A stretch of 8,554 nt of DNA from Klenkia sp. Lineage in GTDB: Bacteria > Actinomycetota > Actinomycetes > Mycobacteriales > Geodermatophilaceae. Shown one piece after another: positions 1 through 5,492 of the stretch. The translations under genes were made by a program, and so were the position numbers. A model generated the notes under the pieces. The model worked only from the letters and a program-made list of their open reading frames with translations, was not told the origin of the DNA and ran no database searches. The stretch spans positions 1-8,554 of the forward strand of contig JAOPVM010000091.1 of the NCBI GenBank assembly GCA_025966215.1. Reading direction: 5' to 3'. Position 1 is the stretch's first letter. Every line of letters starts with the position of its first letter.

Positions 1-519
1 GCCGGCGGGCGGCGGCCGCGCCCCAGGCCTGCGCGACGGCGTGGTCGCCAGCAGCAGCTTGCCCAGCGGGACCGCGAGGGCGAGCAGCACCAGGGCCGGC
101 ACCGGGACGGCGGACGACCCGGCCGGCACGTGCCGGACGCCGTCCCCGTCGAACCCGAGAGCCAGTCCCCCGACCACCAGCACGCCCAGCTCGCCGACCG
201 CCACGGCGACCAGCAACCGCCCGCCGCTGCCGTCGACCAGCCCGGCGCCACCGCCGGCGGCCAGCACCACCCAGCCGGCCAGGGCGACGAGGGTGACCAC
301 GACCAGCCCGACCGGGGGGCGCAGGCCGCTCCCCCAGAGCCCGTCCAGCGAGGTGAGCCCGACCGCGAGCAGACCGACCGCCTCCAGCACCGCGAGGGAC
401 CCCGCGGCGACGGCGGTGACCGGCGGACGTCGTCCTCCCCCGGTGGTGGTGGCCGGTGCCCTCGGCGGCCGCACGCGCGCGAACGCGACGGTGTCGTCGA
501 GGGCGACGGTGCTGGACAA
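1..519 (-). CDS. Unrecognised four-helix integral membrane protein (5' part, runs off left edge)
   Basis: I do not recognise the family. Reading from a TTG at 519-517, 173 codons stay open to the first base of the window, so the C-terminus is missing. The translation starts SSTVALDDTVAFARVRPP, has a basic, Pro/Thr-rich cytoplasmic-looking N-terminus (about residues 15-33), then four hydrophobic segments at about 34-56, 69-88, 101-122 and 138-158, and a basic Arg/Pro-rich tail from about 162. That tail suggests the gene ends soon beyond the edge. TTG is chosen because an AGGGAG ribosome site lies 5 bases before it, an in-frame TGA lies ten codons upstream, and no ATG or GTG stands between. Third positions are almost all G or C, as expected for coding sequence here. 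It is codirectional with the permease but separated from it by a strong terminator, so probably has its own promoter. Function unknown. Confidence 0.72.
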   Translation of the reverse strand, partial: MSSTVALDDTVAFARVRPPRAPATTTGGGRRPPVTAVAAGSLAVLEAVGLLAVGLTSLDGLWGSGLRPPVGLVVVTLVALAGWVVLAAGGGAGLVDGSGGRLLVAVAVGELGVLVVGGLALGFDGDGVRHVPAGSSAVPVPALVLLALAVPLGKLLLATTPSRRPGARPPPAG

Positions 520-524
520 CGGGA

Positions 525-530
525 CTCCCT
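525..530 (-). promoter_or_regulatory. Ribosome binding site that fixes the TTG start at 519
   Basis: On the minus strand AGGGAG is followed by 5 bases (TCCCG) and TTG. It is the only purine-rich match near the start of the left-edge membrane protein, and supports TTG over the next in-frame candidate, a GTG 15 codons further in. Confidence 0.55.
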
Positions 531-532
531 GG

Positions 533-553
533 CCGGTGACGGGTGGTCACCGG
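533..553. promoter_or_regulatory. Perfect 8-bp inverted repeat just before the left-edge membrane protein
   Basis: CCGGTGAC (533-540), 5-base spacer GGGTG, then GTCACCGG (546-553). The dyad begins 14 bases upstream of the TTG start and abuts its ribosome site. Its size and symmetry fit a dimeric repressor operator, or a leader hairpin if it is transcribed. No regulator gene is adjacent. GC-rich DNA makes short dyads common, so the function is inferred only from position and perfection. Confidence 0.35.
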
Positions 554-588
554 TGAGGTCGTCACGCCCGGGGCGGGGCCGGAGACGT

Positions 589-630
589 CGACGGGGCCGC
601 CTCACCCGGGTGGGTGAGACGGCCCCGTCG
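589..630 (-). terminator. Hairpin terminator behind the amino acid permease
   Basis: Long inverted repeat: 589-599 pairs with 620-630, 600/619 is a single mismatch, and 601-607 pairs with 612-618, leaving the 4-base loop GGGT. That gives an 18-bp stem with one mismatch, starting 12 bases after the permease stop codon (minus strand). No T-tract follows, which is usual for intrinsic terminators in high-GC actinobacteria. It isolates the permease from the membrane protein gene starting at 519. Confidence 0.8.
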
Positions 631-641
631 GGGACGTCGGG

Positions 642-2165
642 CTAGCGCTGGTGGCCCTGACCGGCGGTGCCGTCGCCGGTGGCCACGCTGTGGTCGTGGT
701 CGCCGCCCTGGGCCAGCCGGCTGTGCTTGCGGCCGTAGAGGTAGTAGACCGCGACCCCCAGGGCCATCCAGACGGCGAACCGGATCCAGGTGTCGGTGGG
801 CAGGTTGAGCATCAGGTAGAAGCTGGCCAGGGCCGCCACGATCGGGATGACCGGCATCAGCGGCACCGTGAACGACCGGGGCAGGTCGGGCCGGGTGCGG
901 CGCAGCACGATGACGCCGATCGAGACCAGCACGAAGGCGAACAGCGTGCCGATGTTGACCAGCTCGGCCAGCGTGCCCAGCGGGATGAGCCCGGCCATGA
1001 TCGCGACGACGACGCCGGTGATCAGGGTGATCCTGTACGGGGTGCCGTACGTCGGGTGCACCTTCGCCAGGCTCGGGGGCAGCAGGTGGTCCCGGCTCAT
1101 CGCGAACAGCACCCGCGACTGGCCCAGCATCAGGATCATCACCACGCTGGTCAGTCCGGCCAGGGCGCCGACGCTGATGATGCCGGCGAAGAACGGCAGC
1201 CCGACGCTGGAGAACGCACCGGCCAGCGGGGCCTCGGCGTTGAGCTCCGTGTAGTTCTGCATGCCGACGACCACCAGGCTGACCAGCACGTACAGCACGG
1301 TGCACACGGCCAGCGAGCCGAAGATGCCGCGCGGCAGATCCGTGGCCGGGTCCTTGGTCTCCTCGGCCGCGGTCGCGACGATGTCGAAGCCGATGAAGGC
1401 GAAGAAGACGATGGCCGCACCGGCGATGATGCCGCCGACCCCGAAGGTGCTCGGGCTGAACCCGCTGAGCAGCTGGATGAACGGCTGCGTCAGCCCGGTC
1501 TCGCCCTCACCGGGCGCCGCCGGCGGGACGAAGGGCGTGTAGTTGGCGGCCTTGACGTAGAAGACGCCGACCACTATCACCAGCAGCACGATCGCGACCT
1601 TGATCGCCACGATGATCGAGGTGATCCGCGAGGACAGCTTGATCCCCAGGATCAGCACACCGGTCATCAGCAGCGCGATGAACATCGCCGGGATGTTGAA
1701 CCGGGCCGTCTCCCCCGCGATGACCTCGGGCAGCCCGATGCCGATGTCGGACAGCAGCTGGTTGAGGTAGCCCGACCAGCCCACGCTGACCGTGGCCGCA
1801 CCCAGGGCGAGCTCGAGGACCAGGTCCCAGCCGATGATCCAGGCGATGAGCTCGCCGAACGTGGCGTAGGAGAACGTGTAGGCCGAGCCGGCGACCGGCA
1901 CCGTCGAGGCGAACTCGGCGTAGCAGAGGGCGGCCAGCCCGCAGACGATGCCGGCGATGACGAAGGAGATCGCGACCGCGGGCCCCGTCGTCGTCTGGGC
2001 CACCTCGCCGGTGAGCACGAAGATGCCCGTGCCGATGATCACGCCCACGCCGAAGACCGTGAGGTCCAGACCGGAGAGGTTCTTCTTGAGCTGGTGTTCG
2101 GGCTCCTCGGTGTCGGCGATCGAGTCCTCGACGCTCTTGACCCGCCTGCCGTTGGCGACGGCCAT
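642..2165 (-). CDS. APC-superfamily amino acid permease (cationic amino acid transporter type)
   Basis: A 507-residue inner-membrane transporter that should import amino acids by proton symport or exchange; the exact substrate cannot be read from sequence. APC signatures are clear. Helix 1 has [13 protein letters not shown] (41-53), the unwound glycine stretch that binds the substrate backbone. Helix 6 has [15 protein letters not shown] (259-273), matching the CAT/YfnA-type consensus. After helix 8 comes [18 protein letters not shown] (348-364). About twelve to thirteen hydrophobic helices span residues 33-478. The N-terminus is acidic and hydrophilic. The C-terminal tail (about 480-507) is cytoplasmic and His/Gly/Asp-rich. 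ATG at 2165 is chosen because GGGGGAG sits 4 bases upstream and the [10 protein letters not shown] motif falls near residue 30 as in homologues; the longer reading to 2453 adds a low-complexity Arg/Gly extension overlapping corA. Transcribed divergently from corA, single gene with its own terminator. Confidence 0.93.
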   Translation of the reverse strand: MAVANGRRVKSVEDSIADTEEPEHQLKKNLSGLDLTVFGVGVIIGTGIFVLTGEVAQTTTGPAVAISFVIAGIVCGLAALCYAEFASTVPVAGSAYTFSYATFGELIAWIIGWDLVLELALGAATVSVGWSGYLNQLLSDIGIGLPEVIAGETARFNIPAMFIALLMTGVLILGIKLSSRITSIIVAIKVAIVLLVIVVGVFYVKAANYTPFVPPAAPGEGETGLTQPFIQLLSGFSPSTFGVGGIIAGAAIVFFAFIGFDIVATAAEETKDPATDLPRGIFGSLAVCTVLYVLVSLVVVGMQNYTELNAEAPLAGAFSSVGLPFFAGIISVGALAGLTSVVMILMLGQSRVLFAMSRDHLLPPSLAKVHPTYGTPYRITLITGVVVAIMAGLIPLGTLAELVNIGTLFAFVLVSIGVIVLRRTRPDLPRSFTVPLMPVIPIVAALASFYLMLNLPTDTWIRFAVWMALGVAVYYLYGRKHSRLAQGGDHDHSVATGDGTAGQGHQR

Positions 2166-2169
2166 GTGA

Positions 2170-2176
2170 CTCCCCC
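2170..2176 (-). promoter_or_regulatory. Ribosome binding site of the permease
   Basis: GGGGGAG on the minus strand, 4 bases from the ATG at 2165. It decides the start against the upstream in-frame codons that would extend the protein by up to 96 residues. Confidence 0.7.
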
Positions 2177-2236
2177 TCGGCCCGTGGTTGATCGATGCAA
2201 CGGGAGAGTGCCATGCGTCACCCCGCCCCGCACGCC

Positions 2237-2242
2237 TACGCT
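2237..2242 (+). promoter_or_regulatory. Possible -10 box of corA
   Basis: TACGCT fits the actinobacterial TANNNT -10 consensus and lies 29 bases before the corA ATG, leaving room for a leader of about 22 bases with the ribosome site. No good TTGACA-like -35 is visible 16-18 bases upstream. The 106-bp divergent gap must also hold the permease promoter, for which I see no convincing boxes. Confidence 0.3.
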
Positions 2243-2260
2243 CGCCGTCGTCCCGCCGTC

Positions 2261-2267
2261 GGAGGAG
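2261..2267 (+). promoter_or_regulatory. Ribosome binding site of corA
   Basis: GGAGGAG followed by 4 bases and ATG at 2272. A near-perfect Shine-Dalgarno sequence, which fixes the start 28 codons inside the longest open frame. Confidence 0.75.
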
Positions 2268-2271
2268 AGCG

Positions 2272-3360
2272 ATGACCAGCACCGACGCGCGGGCCCCGCG
2301 CCCGCGCCCCCGGCACGTCCCGCGGCCCGCGGGCCGGCCCTTGCACCCGGCCCCGCTGCGGGCCTCCGGCGGCCCCGTCGTCGGCTGTGGGGTGTACGTC
2401 GACGGCCACCGGGTGCCCGACGTCCCGGTCGAGGACGCACTGCGGGTGGCCACCGAGCGCGACGGCTTCGTCTGGTTGGGGCTGGCCGAGCCCAGCGAGG
2501 CCGAGTTCGAGTCGATCGCCGCGCAGTACGGCCTGCACCCCCTCGCCGTCGAGGACGCCGTCTACGCCCACCAACGGCCCAAGCTCGACCGGTACGACGA
2601 CGGCCTGTTCATGGTGCTCAAGACCGCGGCCTACGTCGAACACGAGGAACTGACCTCGACCAGCGAGGTGGTGGACACCGGCGAGGTGATGGTCTTCATC
2701 GGTGAGCACCACGTGATCACCGTCCGGCACGGCCAGCACGGCGGACTCGCCGAGCTGCGCAAGCGGCTGGAGGAGCAGCCCGACCTGCTCTGCCACGGTC
2801 CGTCAGCGGTGCTCTACGCCGTCGCCGACCTCGTCGTGGACCACTACGTGGAGGTCGCGGCCGCCGTCGAGGAGGACGTCGACGAACTCGAGGCCTCGGT
2901 CTTCTCCCCCCAGCGCACCGACGACATCCCGCGGCTCTACCAGCTCAAGCGCGAGCTGATGCAGCTGCGCCGGGCGGTCACGCCCCTGGACCTCCCGCTG
3001 CACGCGCTGTCCGAGCGCACCGGCGACGTCGTCCCCGACCCGATGCGGTCCTACTTCCGCGACGTGCACGACCACACCATCCGGGTGCGCGACCAGATCG
3101 CCGCCCTGGACGAGCTGCTCACCTCGATCCTGCAGGCGTCCCTGGCCCGCACCTCGCTGGCCGACAACGAGGACATGCGCAAGATCTCGGCCTGGGCCGG
3201 CATCATCGCCGTCCCCACCGCCATCGCCGGCGTCTACGGGATGAACTTCGAGCACATGCCCGAGCTGACGTGGACCTTCGGCTACCCGCTGGTCCTCCTC
3301 GTGATGCTGACCGCCTGCACCTTGCTCTGGCGCGGCTTCAAGCGCAGCGGCTGGTTGTAG
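2272..3360 (+). CDS. corA: CorA-family magnesium/cobalt transport protein
   Basis: A 362-residue pentameric divalent-cation channel of the inner membrane, expected to admit Mg2+ (and Co2+/Ni2+). The family hallmark YGMN is present, with Gly-Met-Asn at residues 323-325 at the end of the first membrane helix (about 305-323). It is followed by the periplasmic loop FEHMPEL (326-332) and the second helix (about 336-354), ending in a short basic tail. The large N-terminal cytoplasmic domain carries typical CorA blocks HPLAVEDA (89-96) and [15 protein letters not shown] (102-116), and the long helix leading to the pore includes the [12 protein letters not shown] region (228-239). Start chosen at ATG 2272 from the GGAGGAG site. 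The first ~35 residues are Arg/Pro-rich and look disordered; they are not part of the conserved fold. Divergent from the permease; a repeat hairpin element begins 22 bases after the stop and may terminate transcription. Confidence 0.95.
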   Translation: MTSTDARAPRPRPRHVPRPAGRPLHPAPLRASGGPVVGCGVYVDGHRVPDVPVEDALRVATERDGFVWLGLAEPSEAEFESIAAQYGLHPLAVEDAVYAHQRPKLDRYDDGLFMVLKTAAYVEHEELTSTSEVVDTGEVMVFIGEHHVITVRHGQHGGLAELRKRLEEQPDLLCHGPSAVLYAVADLVVDHYVEVAAAVEEDVDELEASVFSPQRTDDIPRLYQLKRELMQLRRAVTPLDLPLHALSERTGDVVPDPMRSYFRDVHDHTIRVRDQIAALDELLTSILQASLARTSLADNEDMRKISAWAGIIAVPTAIAGVYGMNFEHMPELTWTFGYPLVLLVMLTACTLLWRGFKRSGWL

Positions 3361-3382
3361 CGGCCGCCGCTCCCCCGACCCG

Positions 3383-3445
3383 CGGGAGGGGTACCCCCAC
3401 CCACCCCGACGGGCCTCGTGTGGGTGGGTAGGGGTACCCCTCCCG
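3383..3445. repeat. GGTACC-centred hairpin element, copy 1
   Basis: Arms 3383-3406 and 3422-3445 are 24-base inverted repeats differing at one position, separated by 15 bases. Each arm contains AGGGGTACCCC, itself a palindrome around GGTACC, joined to (C/T)ACCCACCC. The left arm is the exact reverse complement of 4511-4534 in copy 2, and 3430-3445 is identical to 4477-4492. Copy 1 sits 22 bases behind corA and upstream of the nuclease gene. It could act as a terminator, as a REP/MITE-like dispersed repeat, or both. No transposase or target-site duplication is visible. Confidence 0.85.
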
Positions 3446-3461
3446 CTGGGTGAGCGGGGCA

Positions 3462-3488
3462 TCCACAGGCCACCCGGTCGTCCACAGG
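3462..3488 (+). promoter_or_regulatory. Two direct TCCACAGG boxes upstream of the nuclease gene
   Basis: TCCACAGG occurs at 3462-3469 and again at 3481-3488, 19 bases apart, which is about two helical turns and so on the same face of DNA. With preceding bases the boxes read CATCCACAGG and CGTCCACAGG. They lie 49-75 bases before the ATG at 3537, where an operator or activator site for that gene could be. The cores also resemble actinobacterial DnaA boxes (TTGTCCACA), though neither matches fully. Function inferred from repetition and position. Confidence 0.4.
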
Positions 3489-3524
3489 TCGGACGGGACG
3501 CCGCCACGACGGGTCGGCGTGGGC

Positions 3525-3530
3525 GACCCT
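3525..3530 (+). promoter_or_regulatory. Putative -10 box (leaderless start) of the nuclease gene
   Basis: GACCCT, one base off TANNNT, with 6 bases between it and ATG 3537. No Shine-Dalgarno sequence precedes this ATG, so transcription may begin at or next to the start codon. Weaker than the matching boxes of pmt and echA. Confidence 0.35.
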
Positions 3531-3536
3531 CCCGCC

Positions 3537-4469
3537 ATGGACGACGGACGCCTGCCCCGAGTCGTGCTCGAACTGCTCGTCACGAACCACGGTCTCGCCA
3601 CCCGACGGGGCCTGCTGGACCTGGCGTCCCCAGCCGCGGTCGACGGTTGGGTCCGCCGGCGACAGCTGCTGCGGGTCTTCCCCCACGTCTACACGGCGCG
3701 GGGCAACGCTGCGACGGGCGACCGCCGGCTGCACGCGGCGCTGCTGTGCGTCGGTCCGGGTGCCGCGCTCAGTCACACGACGGCCCTGGCGGTGCGCGGC
3801 CTGCGTGAGCACCGAGGCGCGGTGCACGTGACCATCGACCACGACCGGAAACACGCGGGGGGACCAGGCCTGCTGGTCCACCGCCGACGCAACTTCGACG
3901 TCGGGACCCTCGAGCCGGTACGCGGATTGGCCGTCACCGACCTCCCCACCAGCCTCGTGGACAGCTGGCCCCTGATGGCGGCCACCGAGCGTCGTCCCGT
4001 CCTGTTGGACGTGCTGCGCCGCACCGACCTCGACCCGCGAGACGTCGGGCGGTCGCTCGACAGACGCGGGAACGTCGGCGGTCACCGCCAGCTGCGGGAG
4101 GCCCTGGACCTGTTCGCGGACGGCGTCCGGAGCGAACTCGAGGCGCTGGGCGTGCTCGGGGTGTTCCGGCACCGGTCTCTGCCGCGCAGCCGCGGACAGG
4201 TGCCGGTCCCCTGTCCGGACGGCATCACACGCCACCTGGACCGGGCGTGGAAGGAGGCGATGCTCGCCGTGGAGCTCGACGGCGCGGCGTTCCACACCTC
4301 GCCGGAGGACCGGCAGGCCGACCTCCGGCGCGACGCCGTCCTCGCCTCGATGGGCTGGTTGGTGCTGCGCTTCACCTACGCCGAGGTCCTCCGGGACCCA
4401 GAGGGCGTGCGGGCCCGGGTGCTTGCGGTGTACCGAGTGCGAGTCGCGCAGCTGCGCGCCGCCGGCTGA
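3537..4469 (+). CDS. AbiEi-like winged-helix / DUF559 (Vsr-like) nuclease-domain protein
   Basis: A 310-residue protein of a two-part type common in actinobacteria. Residues about 5-55 (LPRVVLELL ... RRRQLLRVFPHVYTA) look like the winged-helix N-terminus of AbiEi-type antitoxins, as does the middle (SHTTALAVRGL, 79-89). The C-terminus (about 198-305) fits DUF559, a PD-(D/E)XK domain related to Vsr mismatch endonucleases: E200, HLD with D235, VELDG with E246 and D248, H253, then R259-x-x-D262-x-x-R265-D266 and GWLVLRFTYAEV (273-284). The acidic and histidine residues expected of this fold are present, so it may be active. Substrate and role are unknown; cellular DNA repair, defence or regulation are all possible. 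Start ATG 3537 is chosen because homologues begin close to this helix. GTG 3519 and GTG 3450 are in frame but lack ribosome sites, and 3450 abuts the repeat. The gene is bracketed by two copies of a hairpin repeat and is convergent with rsmI. Confidence 0.8.
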   Translation: MDDGRLPRVVLELLVTNHGLATRRGLLDLASPAAVDGWVRRRQLLRVFPHVYTARGNAATGDRRLHAALLCVGPGAALSHTTALAVRGLREHRGAVHVTIDHDRKHAGGPGLLVHRRRNFDVGTLEPVRGLAVTDLPTSLVDSWPLMAATERRPVLLDVLRRTDLDPRDVGRSLDRRGNVGGHRQLREALDLFADGVRSELEALGVLGVFRHRSLPRSRGQVPVPCPDGITRHLDRAWKEAMLAVELDGAAFHTSPEDRQADLRRDAVLASMGWLVLRFTYAEVLRDPEGVRARVLAVYRVRVAQLRAAG

Positions 4470-4472
4470 CCG

Positions 4473-4534
4473 CGGCAGGGGTACCCCTCCCGACGTATCG
4501 AGGCTCGAGAGGGTGGGTGGGGGTACCCCTCCCG
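4473..4534. repeat. GGTACC-centred hairpin element, copy 2
   Basis: Left arm 4473-4492 contains AGGGGTACCCCTCCCG; right arm 4511-4534 is GGGTGGGTGGGGGTACCCCT plus CCCG. The arms pair over about 15 bases with one internal mismatch. The 18-base spacer contains the small dyad TCGAG-G-CTCGA (4498-4508). Overall length is 62 bases against 63 for copy 1. The spacers also share a leading CGACG and a CTCG before the second arm, so the whole element is related, not only the arms. It lies between the convergent nuclease gene (ends 4469) and rsmI (stop at 4551), where it could serve as a shared bidirectional terminator. Confidence 0.82.
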
Positions 4535-4550
4535 CGGCGGGCGGGCGGGG

Positions 4551-5390
4551 TCAGGGGGGTGCGGGCTTCGCGGCGACCACGGCGTCGAAGACGACGCGCT
4601 TGGGGAGGCCGGTGCGGGTGACGACGGCGCGGATGGCGTCCTTGCGGGTCTCGCCGGCGGCCTCCTCGCGGGCGACCTCGGCGGCGAGCTCGGCGGGGGT
4701 GAGGTCGACCGGGCCTGCGGGGGCGCCGGCGACGACGAGGGTGATCTCCCCGCGCACGCCCTCGGCGGCCCAGACGGCCAGTGAGCCGAGGGTGCCGCGC
4801 ACGACCTCCTCGTGGGTCTTGGTCAGCTCGCGGCAGACCACGGCCGGCCGGTCGTCACCGAGCACGGCCGCGGCGTCCAGCAGCGCGTCGGCAAGCCGGT
4901 GCGGGGACTCGAAGAAGACCATCGTGCGGGGCTCGGCGAGCAGCGCGGTGAAGGCGGTGCGGCGGCCGCGGCGCGGCAGGAAGCCCTCGAAGCAGAACCG
5001 GTCGCAGGGCAGCCCGGAGACCGCCAGCGCGGTGGTGACGGCGGACGGGCCGGGCACCGAGGTGACCTCGATGCCGGCGTCGACGGCGGCCCGCACCAGC
5101 GTGTAGCCCGGGTCGGAGACCGAGGGCATCCCGGCGTCGGTGACGAGCAGGACGGTCTGCCCGGCCTCCATCGCGGCGACCAGGCCGGGCAGCCGGGAGG
5201 TCTCGACGGTCTCGTGGAAGGTCACCACCCGGCCGGTGAAGCGCACCTCGAGGTCCTGGGCGAGCCGGTGCAGCCGCCGGGTGTCCTCGCAGGCCAGCAC
5301 GTCGGCATCGGCCATCGCCTGGCGCAGCCGGGGTCCGACGTCCCCGGGCTGACCCAGGGGTGCGCCACCGAGCACCAGTCGTCCAGCCAC
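4551..5390 (-). CDS. rsmI: 16S rRNA (cytidine-1402-2'-O)-methyltransferase RsmI
   Basis: A 279-residue cytoplasmic SAM-dependent enzyme of the tetrapyrrole-methylase fold, expected to 2'-O-methylate C1402 of 16S rRNA in the decoding centre. Family blocks occur in order: GAPLGQPGDVGPR (9-21, the first SAM-side loop in its actinobacterial form), ACEDTRRL (33-40), the long conserved DAGMPSVSDPG (85-95), PGPSA (113-117), FCFEGFLPR (132-140), FFESPHR (159-165), CRELTKTHEE (186-195) and GEITLVVAGA (214-223). Length is normal for the family. The start is GTG 5390: the conserved GRLVLGG strand begins two residues later and an in-frame TGA lies just upstream. It has no good ribosome site; a GGAGGAG further upstream (5411-5417) points to a GTG in another frame. 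Divergent from pmt with a 102-bp gap, the same arrangement as Rv1003/Rv1002c in M. tuberculosis. Confidence 0.95.
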   Translation of the reverse strand: MAGRLVLGGAPLGQPGDVGPRLRQAMADADVLACEDTRRLHRLAQDLEVRFTGRVVTFHETVETSRLPGLVAAMEAGQTVLLVTDAGMPSVSDPGYTLVRAAVDAGIEVTSVPGPSAVTTALAVSGLPCDRFCFEGFLPRRGRRTAFTALLAEPRTMVFFESPHRLADALLDAAAVLGDDRPAVVCRELTKTHEEVVRGTLGSLAVWAAEGVRGEITLVVAGAPAGPVDLTPAELAAEVAREEAAGETRKDAIRAVVTRTGLPKRVVFDAVVAAKPAPP

Positions 5391-5479
5391 CGCAGGAGCC
5401 TGTCACCACGCTCCTCCGGCCCGTCTGCAGGGTCCCGCTGCGAGCCTGCGAGTGCCGGGGGGCGGGCGGGTCCTTCACC

Positions 5480-5485
5480 TACCCT
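5480..5485 (+). promoter_or_regulatory. -10 box of pmt, probably a leaderless start
   Basis: TACCCT fits TANNNT and is followed by 7 bases (GGCGCGC) and ATG 5493, so the transcript would start at or one base from the ATG. No Shine-Dalgarno sequence exists in this stretch. No clear -35 is visible in the G-rich upstream DNA. Confidence 0.55.
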
Positions 5486-5492
5486 GGCGCGC

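Noticed and set aside
651..2705. 684-codon open frame on the plus strand opposite the permease
   Set aside because: It is antisense to a clear APC permease and runs into corA. The product is Asp/Arg/Gln/His-rich low complexity with no domain, the usual antisense shadow in very GC-rich DNA.
3459..3486. DnaA-box-like cores suggesting a replication origin
   Set aside because: There are only two imperfect cores, no AT-rich stretch and no dnaA/dnaN context, so an origin is not supported.
3282..4295. 337-codon minus-strand frame covering the hairpin element and the nuclease gene
   Set aside because: It overlaps the end of corA and crosses the repeat. The plus-strand frame has recognisable DUF559 motifs, while this one has none.
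3383..4534. Insertion sequence or composite transposon
   Set aside because: There is no transposase, no target-site duplication visible, and the repeats are short self-complementary hairpins rather than IS ends.
4535..4570. G-rich run that might form a quadruplex
   Set aside because: The runs are interrupted and sit at the rsmI stop in DNA that is GC-rich throughout; nothing sets it apart from background.
4812..5492. Upstream extension of pmt in the same frame
   Set aside because: It is antisense to rsmI, Gly/Arg/His-rich and unlike any Pmt N-terminus; the promoter-like box and ATG 5493 give a normal-length enzyme.
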